The position numbers were made by a program, and so were the translations under genes. 64,000 nt of DNA from Plotosus lineatus (Eukaryota > Chordata > Actinopteri > Siluriformes > Plotosidae), in assembly GCA_024760905.1 (NCBI GenBank), contig CM045737.1:11205726-11269725 (forward strand), given 5' to 3'. Positions 1 through 9,436 of the stretch are shown piece after piece (position 1 is the first letter of the stretch; each line of letters begins with the position of its first letter). A model generated the notes under the pieces. That model ran no database searches. It was not told where the DNA came from and saw nothing but the letters and a program-made list of their open reading frames with translations.

Positions 1-390
1 TCTGTAAACATTCCGCATGTATTCCTCAAACCTTACGTGGGGGATTCTGTGGCCGCTTTTGACCACCCAGAGGGAGGAATGTTCACGGAACGTTCACGGA
101 AGACTTGTGGAATAAAAGGAACGATCACGGAACGTTTGCGGAAAGTACGGAACGTTTGCGGAAGGACTGCGGAACGTGATGGAACACTGTCGGAAAATTT
201 TTCTGTGAACGTACTTTTGAACATGCTTAAAAGCATGTTCGCAGAAAATTTTGGCCTGTTGGAAGAGGAGGAATACCTCCGGAATTGTACGAAAGGACAC
301 GGAAGATGACGGAATGAGTGAGGAACATTGTCGGATGACTACGGTTTTGCTTCCGCAAGTCTGCCGCACTCCAGTGAAATGGGAGTATTA
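1..390 (-). repeat. Phased-GGAA repeat element, copy 1
   Basis: This interspersed repeat recurs at 30040-30345 and at both ends of 41884-43323. On the plus strand GGAA begins at 76, 87, 98, 109, 118, 129, 140, 149, 160, 171, 181 and 192, a spacing of 9-11 bases. Further copies stand at 261, 270, 281, 301, 311 and 322. A 32-bp imperfect palindrome lies at 208-239. The right end, CTCCAGTGAAATGGG near 375-389, is the reverse complement of the left end of the other copies. There is no credible coding frame, and the family is not one I recognise. Confidence 0.7.
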
Positions 391-596
391 AAGATTGCTT
401 AAGAAGCATTCATGTATTCAGAATGGGGGGGGAAGGACAACGCAACTTATTGTGTAATCCTTATTTGTTCATGTTACATTTGAGGCAAGTCAGAAGACTC
501 ACCTGAGAGCACATCTATGCATGATGTGTTTACCCATGATCCCATTCTTTGCATGTCACAAAAAGAGCTGAACATGTGTTATCCGCTTAAAAAGGA

Positions 597-740
597 TCCA
601 TTGTGGTTAGCGTGTCTGCTTTACAGTAAGAAGGTCCTGGGTTCGAGTTCCAGGCTCCGGTGTTTCTGTGTGGAGTTTGCATTTGCATGAGTTTCCTTCG
701 GATACTCCGAATTCCTCCTCCCACATTCCAAAGCCATGTA
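597..740 (+). repeat. SINE-2 head, split by a Tc1 insertion (continues 2189-2265)
   Basis: This is a tRNA-derived SINE with a degenerate A box (TGGTTAGCGTG) and the B box GGTTCGAGTTC. It is followed by the usual fish SINE body (gtgtggagtttgcat, then cctcccacattccaaa). The body breaks off at 740, where a Tc1 element begins, and appears to resume at 2189. It is a repeat and not a tRNA gene, because no cloverleaf can be closed. Confidence 0.6.
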
Positions 741-2186
741 CAAACAGATTCCAAAAAAGTTGGGACACTAGACAAATTGTTAATAAAAACTGAATGCAAT
801 GATGTGGAAGTGCCGAATGGTGTCAACAAATCTCAATAAAGTTGGGATCGGGCTATTTTCTCCACGGTGAGACATCCCCTCTTCTTCTTACAACAGTCTG
901 CAAACGTCTGGGGACCGAGGAGACAAGTTTCTCAAGTTTAGAAATAGGAATGCTGTCCCATTCTTGTCTAATACAGGCCTCCAACTGTTCAACTGTCTTG
1001 GGCCTTCTTTGTTGCACCATCCTCTTTGTGATGCGCCAAATGTTCTCTATAGGTGAAAGATCTGGACTGCAGGCTGGCCATTTCAATACCCGGATCCTTT
1101 TCCTGATGATGATGTAATTAATGCTGCATATGGTCTGGCATTGATGATTATCATGTTGAAAAACACAAGGTCTGCTCTGAAAGAGACGACGTTTGGATGG
1201 AAGCATACGCTGTTCTAGAACCTGAATATACCTTTCTGTATTGACGATGCCTTTCCAGATGTGCAAGCTGCCCATGCCACACACACTCATGCAACCCCAT
1301 CACACATGCAGGCTTCAGAACAGAGCGCTGATAACAACTGGGATAACAACTTGTCCTCTTTAGTCAGGATGACGTTGCATCTCAGTTTTCCATAAAGAAC
1401 TTCGAATCATGATTCGCCTGACCACAGAACAGTTTTCCACTTTGCCACACTCCATTTTAAATGACCCCTGGCCCAGAGAAAACGCCTACGCGGGTCCTGT
1501 TTATAAATGGCTTCTTCTTCGTACTGGAGAGTTTCAGCTGGCAACAACGGTTGGCACAGTGGATTGTGTTCCCCGACAGTGGGTTCTAGAAGTATTGCTG
1601 AGTCCATTCTGTAATTTCCCTTACAGTAGCATTCCTGTTTGTGGTGCAGTGCCATTTAAGGGCCCGAAGATCACGGGCATCCAGTATGGTTTTTCAGCCT
1701 TGGCCCTTACTTAGAGATTGTTCCAGATTTTCTGAATCTTTGGATGATGTTATGCACTGTAGATGATGATAACTTCAAACTGTAACTTTTTGCTGGGAAA
1801 CACCTTTCTGATATTGCTGTACTATCTTTCTGCGCAACATTGCGGGAATTGGTGATCCTCTACCATCTTTGCTTATGAGAGACACTGCCACTCTGAGAAG
1901 CTCTTTTTCATACTCCATCATGTTGCCAATGGACCTCATTAGTGGTAATTGGTCTTCCAGCTGTTCGGTATAAGTGCAATTGACCTTTCCAGCCTCTTAT
2001 TGCTACCTGTCCCAACTTTTTTGAATTTGTTGACGCCATGAAATTTAAAATCAACATATTTTTCCCTTAATATGATACAATTTCTCAGTTTAAACTTTTG
2101 ACCCGGTCATCTATATTCTATTCAGAATGAAATATTGAAATTTGACAATTTGTATAGTGTCTCAACTTTTTTTGGGATACAGTTTG
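741..2186 (-). mobile_element. Tc1/mariner-family transposon, decayed
   Basis: The left end CAAACAGATTCCAAAAAAGT and the reverse complement of the right end, CAAACTGTATCCCAAAAAAA, form terminal inverted repeats. A TA precedes the left end; the right TA is mutated. The span of 1446 bp fits the Tc1 family. The transposase remnant runs on the minus strand. The element has inserted into a SINE. Confidence 0.85.
855..1960 (-). pseudogene. Tc1-like transposase remnant
   Basis: DDE-type transposase that would cut and paste its own element; it is broken here. The minus-strand frame 1290-853 carries the C-terminal part, with WPACSPDLSPIENIW holding the third catalytic acid and QHDNHQ around the second. 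The frame 1655-1407 carries KWKTVLWSGES, where the family has SDES, so the first catalytic aspartate is glycine, and a stop codon follows at once. The N-terminal DNA-binding region is not readable as one frame. Confidence 0.8.
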
Positions 2187-2265
2187 TGGATTTGAATGGT
2201 TTTGTGTGGTGAGTGAGAGAGCGTGAGATGACCCTATGATGTTCAGATAAACTGGCAAAAGAGTA

Positions 2266-2841
2266 AGCGAGCTTATAAAGGGTAAAGAAAGGATGCCAAA
2301 ATTATATTGTTATTAAAAATTTAATAATTTCTGTACTCTGTGTACCAAGATTCACAAAGTTCAACAATGGCACAGTTAATACATTACGGCAATCAGTGTT
2401 ATTCAAACATCACCAAGGCAACTATGGATGTAAGTTAGGGCTGGGCAATATTACTTAAAACTATATTGGGATAGTTTACATTTTTCTAATGGAGATATTG
2501 ACCATGAGGTACATTACACTTAATAACCACATATGTAGACTATTTGTCTGCAGAGGAGGCAGTGGGGTGCTCATGAGAACTGTTGTTTTTAGACACAGGC
2601 AGCCAGGTCATGCTTGATTTAATCCACATTCAATTGACTGATGATATAAATGGACATATTGAATATGATGGAATAAATGTTAAGGATGCTTTATTAATAT
2701 CGTCCGGCACTAATCCGGGAACTTCCATAAGTACATAGAGATGTGCATCACAATCATCCAGGCCCAAACGGGGGTCATATCGGGGTCTGCATGATTTTTC
2801 ATTCATATGAAGTTGACAGGATTTTGATGTAATGTAACATC

Positions 2842-2844
<3 letters not shown>
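2266..2844. other. AT-rich sequence without recognisable gene
   Basis: I see no coding frame, RNA gene or known repeat here. The motif ttagggctgggcaatatt near 2436 resembles the start of a fish hAT-type element, but no partner end was found. Confidence 0.5.
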
Positions 2845-2872
<28 letters not shown>

Positions 2873-2925
2873 CTCTAATACATATAGTGTCAGCTATATT
2901 TATTAGATATCCAATAATATTTGAG

Positions 2926-2972
<47 letters not shown>

Positions 2973-2995
2973 TACGCTTTATTTGTGTGTGTGTG

Positions 2996-3042
<47 letters not shown>

Positions 3043-3156
3043 TACATATATATATATACACACACACACATACACATATATATACACACACACACACAAG
3101 GCCCCTGAAGCTGAAAAAATAGCGCGATCTGGGATTCCTATATATAAAAAATACAT

Positions 3157-3188
<32 letters not shown>

Positions 3189-3215
3189 TATATATATTAA
3201 TACACACACTCACAC
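2845..3215. repeat. Compound (CA)n/(TA)n microsatellite cluster
   Basis: Runs of CA (about 2845-2872, 3055-3100, 3160-3188) alternate with TA runs (about 2929-2971, 3000-3034). Open frames across it ([12 protein letters not shown]) are artefacts of the repeat. Confidence 0.95.
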
Positions 3216-3315
3216 ACTTAAATGCACATAAAACACATCACTGAGAGCACTGATTTCCTGAGGGTGGCGATATTGTTCCACAAACACTTTAAAGAAGCAA
3301 CATGCTGGAGTAACT

Positions 3316-3554
3316 GGGTTATCAAAGGCGGGCCATGTCTCTCACTGTCTATGGTGTGAGGCATGTAAAAGAACCATTGTTGACTTTCGTAAAGAGTAGG
3401 CTGCAAAGCCGTCAGCGTGTTTCTCTCCCTTGCTAAAAAGGGTTGTGACAGGAAGGGCATCCGACGTAAAAACCTCTGCCAAATCAAACGTGCGAATCAG
3501 ATGATCCGCTGTGGCGACTCCCGAGTAAAAGGGAAAAAGCCGAAAGGAAGACAG
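3316..3554 (+). repeat. SINE-1, tail A, 5'-truncated, with 16-bp target duplication
   Basis: The body and 3' tail are those of the element at 48797-49153, but the tRNA-like head is missing. The flanks ACATGCTGGAGTAACT at 3300-3315 and 3555-3570 are identical, so this is one 5'-truncated insertion made by target-primed reverse transcription. The tail includes GCTGTGGCGACTCCCGAG and ends in AAAGCCGAAAGGAAGACAG. Confidence 0.9.
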
Positions 3555-3570
3555 ACATGCTGGAGTAACT

Positions 3571-4436
3571 TCGTAAGATGTCTGTTTTTTCGAGGTTCGG
3601 TACTGAACAGGTAGTACAGTATACAGTTACAGAAGCAACAACAAAAAAGATACAAACCCTAAAAGTAGATGTTCTACATGATGTTATGTGTAGGGAGCAA
3701 GTAAAATTTCGATCGAGCATGAGGTGGCGTGTTTACTGGAAAGTCATTTAGAAGCAGTATGTAAAGTGCTGCTGGTGGGACATGAGACAGAGGAGATAAA
3801 AACCTAAATCTGTAGGCGGAGTGTCATGTGACAGAGAGAGACTTCTGAATATACTGCTAATTGATCTGCCCGTCACATGGGACATCCGTTTTGGGGTTGA
3901 TATATCATGACCGTTTCACTGACTAGCTTCTTCAAGGTGTGTTTGCTCCACATTTGGATCTCTACATAGTTACTGGTTTCATCTCATACTAGACACACAA
4001 GGTCATTTTGACTTAGCCTGAGTGAGCTCATCCATCCTGCGAACATATGACGATGACAAATCCTGAAATGTCCTATAAATCATGCCAGGTCACTTCAGGA
4101 ACATAGGCCTCGCTCACATGGTTGATTATTGTAACTACAGCGTAGGTCATGTGATTTACAAACCTTTCACCCTTCAATGATTCTGGACTCCACCCCACCC
4201 CCCACCCCCCATAACTGAGGGCAGATAGTGCAGTGCGAAGTGTTTCAATAGGTCATTAGGTCTTATATCAAGGCTGTGGCATTATTTTTTTTTTACACCT
4301 CTAAATAGCATTGTGAGACGAGTTAATCAGCATGTCGACAGCAGATATTTCACATAAAAAAAAAAAATATGTTTCACTAGGATCTGAGAAAGCATTTGAT
4401 ATCCATTTTTTTATCTTGTGACATAATTCTCACATT
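3571..4436. other. Unassigned sequence downstream of tmed5
   Basis: No coding frame or RNA gene is visible. It contains short homopolymer runs and a C-rich stretch near 4190-4210. It may be ordinary intergenic DNA. Confidence 0.5.
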
Positions 4437-5425
4437 GCCTGGCCAAAAAAAAAAGTTGCACTTTATATTTTGATGGAGAGACTGTAGCATTGATCTGCAT
4501 GGCGTTATTGCTCCAGTTGTTCTGGTCAAAGCTCAGCAACATTAATGGGTCGATAAAATGAAGCAGCTGGTGACCTGAATGTGCTGAATACAGGTTATCA
4601 CATCGATGGACCCATTGGCGAGGAGGGAGCTGAATCTCCATAATACAATACTGTACCCATAATACTTTTTCGTGTGCTTTCGGCCCAATGTTCGACACAC
4701 ACACACACACACACGTGAAGGAGAGTTGTATTGTTGGTTCGTGAGTTTCGTGAGCGTTATTTTTCGTTATTAATCATGAGCCCCAAGAAAGTGATTCCCG
4801 GTGAGACTGAAAAGAAGAAGCGGGTTCCGTTATCAATAAAAGTAAAACAGGAGATGATAAAATAGGAAAGTGGGATGCGGTTGAGTGAAATCACAAAGGA
4901 GTATGGCCGAAACCCCTCGACAATCGGGACGATATTGAAACAGAAGGAGGCATTAAAAGCGGAGATACAGTGACAGAGGCGATTATTTCGGAAAAAGCAA
5001 CCGCCATATTTAAGGACCTCGTGAATGAGGGTGGGGGTGAGGGTTCTTCAGACCAGCAACCCTGGATTTTAAAGCATCACATGGGTGGTTCGAGAGATTT
5101 TTAAAAAGGTAAATAATTTTCTTTTACTTTTAACACATTTCATACAAAATTGGTGTACTTTTATCATTTTTAAAGGGTTTACGGGGTCGTATTGGGAGCC
5201 TTGGAACGAATCACGCGTTTTACATGTAAAATGCGGTTCAATTTACGAAAAATGCAGATTACAAAAAAAGGCACTGGAACGAATTAATTTCGTAAGGGGA
5301 GGTAACACTGTACTTCGTTTTATTGCCACATTAATGTTGCTGAGCCTCAACCGGAGCTTACACGCTGTGATGAAGGATATATGCTCTTCATGAAAATATT
5401 AGTGTGTGCAATTTTTTTTTGGACA
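4437..5425. mobile_element. Tc1-like MITE with a nested pogo/Tigger fragment
   Basis: The outer arms are inverted copies: from 4442 (GGCCAAAAAAAAAAGTTGCA) to GCTCAGCAACATTAATG on the left, and the reverse complement on the right ending near 5425. Within them, about 4611-5310 is a truncated Tigger-like piece. Its right end, CAGTGTTACCTCCCCTTACG on the minus strand, stops at 5310 before a TA. The order shows a Tigger insertion into an older Tc1 MITE. Confidence 0.7.
4776..5100 (+). pseudogene. pogo/Tigger transposase N-terminal fragment
   Basis: A start codon at 4776 opens MSPKKVIPGETEKKKRVPLS, and a shifted frame continues with [20 protein letters not shown]. This is the psq-type helix-turn-helix seen at the N-terminus of TIGD/pogo transposases. 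A frameshift falls near 4862 and a TGA near 4970. The later segment AIISEKATAIFKDL resembles the next TIGD domain but seems joined after an internal deletion. No DDE catalytic domain is present. A sister fragment lies at 41176. Confidence 0.7.
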
Positions 5426-5796
5426 GCATTGTTCTGTTGGTCTGGAGAAAAAATATATAAAACTGATTAGCGTAAGTGTACAGTATGTGCCTGTCAGTGT
5501 CTCTACAGGTTAATGAACTTTGCTCTGAAATTATGCTTTAAAAAGCAGCAACACCACCACTGAATTCTTTGCTGAAATTAAAATGATGTTCCTTTTCTTT
5601 TTAATCAGACCTGTCACCTGCAACAGCGGAGAGATCCATGCCTCCCATTTTATAGGCTGAGAAAAACAAAGCAGAGTATTCTTGGCTCAGCTTCAGTGGT
5701 GCAAGTGGGAAGGAGAATAGAAATGATGGCTGATGAAATAAGAAAACGTCTTTCTTTTCCGTCCTGGAATTTCTCCTTCCAGATGTTGAGCAGAGG
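5426..5796 (-). other. tmed5: Probable tmed5 3' UTR
   Basis: This is sequence directly after the tmed5 stop codon on the minus strand. A possible poly(A) signal ATTAAA lies at 5605-5600, about 190 bases beyond the stop; no canonical AATAAA is seen before the transposon cluster at 5425. The true transcript end is not determined. Confidence 0.45.
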
Positions 5797-6015
5797 TTAT
5801 GTGCGGGATTTCCTTTTGTCCTCGAAGAGGCTGCGCAGCAGGTAGACCTGCATGCCAGACACCAGCAGCATCACCACCACGCTGGTGAAAGACCAGATGT
5901 TGACGCGTTCGAAGTTGCTCTCCTGCAGGTTGCGGTCGCGCGCCTCGAAGGCCTTCAGCAGCGTCTGAATGTGCAGACTCTTCCCTAAACGTGCCTTCAC
6001 GCTGTTTATCGTGTC
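5797..6015 (-). CDS. tmed5: tmed5 coding exon 4 (last)
   Basis: This exon encodes residues 157-228 and the TAA stop (5799-5797). It begins [18 protein letters not shown] after the acceptor tatcatcag and holds the coiled coil ([17 protein letters not shown]), the membrane span and the tail ending KRKSRT. Confidence 0.95.
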   Translation of the reverse strand, partial: DTINSVKARLGKSLHIQTLLKAFEARDRNLQESNFERVNIWSFTSVVVMLLVSGMQVYLLRSLFEDKRKSRT

Positions 6016-9000
6016 CTGATGATAGAAGATCAGAACACTGAACTCAGACCAGGTGATCAATACAAAAACATAGAAAACCAATGGTGTAGAAAAGAAATGG
6101 CTGTAAGTCTGTCTGCAAAGGAGTACAAGTTGTTCCATGTTTCCATTTACGCATTAATAGACAATAATTTGGATCAGAGAATCAAACATTTCAAACAAAA
6201 AGCATGAGTTCGACCTGACGGGATTGGGGATCCTGAGTGGTGCATCAACGAGGTGCACGACTAGCAACCTGGAGATGGCAGGTTCAAATACTGGTTAATG
6301 CCGCAGCTGTCCATTTCATTTCATCATTTTCTGTAACCGCTTCATCCTAATTAGGGTCACGGGGAGGCTGGTGCCCATCCCAGCCAACTCAGGGCGAGGG
6401 CAAAGTACACCCTGGACAGCTCACCAGGCCATCGCAGGGCGGAAACACGCTGACGGCTTTGCAGCCTACTCTTGTCGAAAGTCAGCAATGGTTCTTTTAC
6501 ATGCCTCACACCATAGACAGTGGGAGACATGGCTGGCCTTTGATAACCCAGTTAGCTGCACTGGGGGGGACAGTGACAACCTTGTGGAGAGTGGGACTTG
6601 AACCCCCAACCTTTGGATCAGCGATCCGGCGCCTTATACCACTAGATCACCACTGCCCCTCGCAGCTGTCCAGTGGGAGCTAATTGGTTGAACTCCCATG
6701 GGAGGAAGGGATGGCTTACATTCACTTCTCCATCACTCACGCCGATCAACAGCCAATCGTAGCTTATAAAATGCAGCGCAAATACTACACTATACATTAG
6801 GCCCTCGACAATCGCGGGGGTTCGGTTCCGAGCCCTCCCGCGAATCGAGATAATCCGCGAGTTCTGTACCCGGAAGTAAAACCCCATGTATCACGTCACA
6901 TGCGCGAATGAGCAGCTGTAAGTAAAATAAAAGGACATGAAGAGTACTGTAATAAAGTTTAACCTTTTGGTATCGTTCGTTAAACATACTACAGAACATA
7001 AAATCTCATGCATAAACATGAACTTAGGTACTGTACTAGAATAATAATTGAATAAGATTTACATACAACAGTTCAGAGAAAGGAGAAAGTCTTATTTCTT
7101 CAGAAGAGACATCCAGCGTTTTCTAGCCAGAGAAGACGCACAGCGTTTGAGTGGTATAGAGCTTAACTGGTCATTAAAACACACAAAAGAAGAGGCTCAT
7201 TGACAACTTGTGTGCAAATGAGTAAAAAGGGGCGGGACATCAGCTCAACCAATCAGCAGAAAGGAGGACAGCCATTGGCTGAATTTGAATCACGTGCCGG
7301 TTGCTGGGCAGACCATGTGTACTGAATCCCTACTGTATACACTTTTACAAATACAGTGGTAGCTCACCTTACGAAATTATTCTGTTCCAGAGCCTTTTTC
7401 TTAACCTGGACTTTTCGTAAATTGAACCGCATTTTACATGTAAAACGTGTGATTCGTTCCAAGGCCCCCAATACTACCCCCCTAAACCCTTTAACAATTA
7501 TAAAAGTATACCTTTTAAGGCCTCCTTTTGCTTCAATATCGTACCGATGGTAGACGGGTTTGGCCATATTCCGTTGAGATATCACTCAACTGCATGCCAC
7601 GAGCCCGCTTCTTCTTTTCACTCGCACTGGAAATAACACGTGGGTGCGTGTATCTTCTTAGCAGAGTTATAATCTTACAAATGTTTATGAAAGGTTGAAA
7701 GCCAGTAACTCTGTCCTTTACACGAAAAGCATTATGGGAGATGCAGCTCCATAGTAGCCAATGGGAGGGAGCTGCATCATCCCTCCTGGCCAATGGGAGG
7801 CCAGCGGGGTGGGATGTTGGGAGATAGTCAAAGGGAGGCCAGCGAGGTGGGATGTTGGGACATGTAGTCAGTGGGAGAGCAAGGAGTGTATTGTTTGAAT
7901 GGCACATTTCGTAGGGAGAACTTGTTTCGTATACAGAGACAAAAAATTTAGGAAAATGTTTTTCCTAAACTGGATTTTTCATATTCTGGGACTATTGTAA
8001 GGTGAGGTACCACTGTACACCTTTCACAAAATATCAGAAATAACTTCTGTGTTCGGTATCTTTGGCATTTGTCAGAATATCTTATTCAGAGTGACGGACA
8101 CAAATATTTTTTTATATACAACTGAGCAATTCAGGGTTAAAAGCCTTGTTTAAGGGCCCAAGAGTGGTAGTTTTGTAGTACTGAAGCTTGAACCCTCAAC
8201 CTTCAGATCAGCAGGTCAAATGCTTAACATCCAATGGCCTGAGAACATGCGCAGAGCAGTCAGTCACAGGGTCAGACTCTTGTGTGGCATTGAAGACTTG
8301 GATCCAATACACACGCTGGATACGCATGGATCACATGCCAGGAAAAGAAAATTCAACAGCTTCCCAGCCTGCCCACTGCAAGCAGGACACCAGGTATGAT
8401 CCAGTGATCCAGTACCAGACAAAGAATCTCCTTATTAAACTCAACTCCTAAAGACAGTGCAGCTATAAACGCGTACATCACTCACCAGTTTAACAATTCT
8501 GACTTTAAAGTCAACTCAATATGTTCTGAACTTTTTGCTGAAATTTTGACAATAATACGAGACCCCCCCCCATACGTACAAACATACAGACATCACCACC
8601 ACATTACATGAAACAAAAAGGAATCTGAGGTGGCTCAAGTACGTATTCACAGTTGTTTTATCACACAGAATCTGTACCTGCTTACGGATCAGTCAATGAA
8701 TCTGGGTCAAATTCACAGTGGGGCACAAGGTCCATCATCTCCACAAATTGAGAGGATCATAATTGGGAGATGGGGGGGGGGGGGGTAGTAGTGGGATTGT
8801 GGAATCTCGAATCGTGATGATCTTGAGGGAACTTGGTGGATTTGTGATGATCTCGCTGATCAAAGCAAACATTCGGACAATAAAAAACTTTGCTACAATT
8901 ATTCTGATGTGCACAATGTGGGCAAGGTCTCAACCACAAGTGTGCCTATGTTCACCCAGCAATATAAATGGGTACCAGTAAAAATATACTGGGAAGGTAA

Positions 9001-9399
9001 CCTGTGATGGACTAGTGTCCCATCCTGGAGGAGTTGAACTTCCCGTCGCTTCATGCTACAGAAACTGGGGATAAGCACCGGCCTGATGAGCCACTAGGCT
9101 CGGGTGTAAAAACCCAACAGAAAATTAAAATGTGGGAAGCGTGCAGTAAGGCTTAACGCACCTTAACTTGGGGCACCTGGAGCTTAATGGTTTGAAAAAA
9201 ACAGCTTTAGGACAACAAGGGTGTTGGTTAGATTCCCGAACCAGCATGAAAAATGTGTGGCGGACAGTGAGTGAGCAGCACCTTCCCTTCCTCCACATAC
9301 TGGTAAATAACTGGATGAGGTGACCTTGAGCAAGGCACCTAACCCCCAACTGCCCTCCAAGTGCCCCCAATGTGTGTGTGGGGCAGCCAACTGCTCCAA

Positions 9400-9436
<37 letters not shown>

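Noticed and set aside
2887..3244. Several overlapping open frames rich in [10 protein letters not shown] and VCVC
   Set aside because: They are translations of TA, CA and TG microsatellites. The same applies at 20681-20999, 48566-48720 and 63349-63873.
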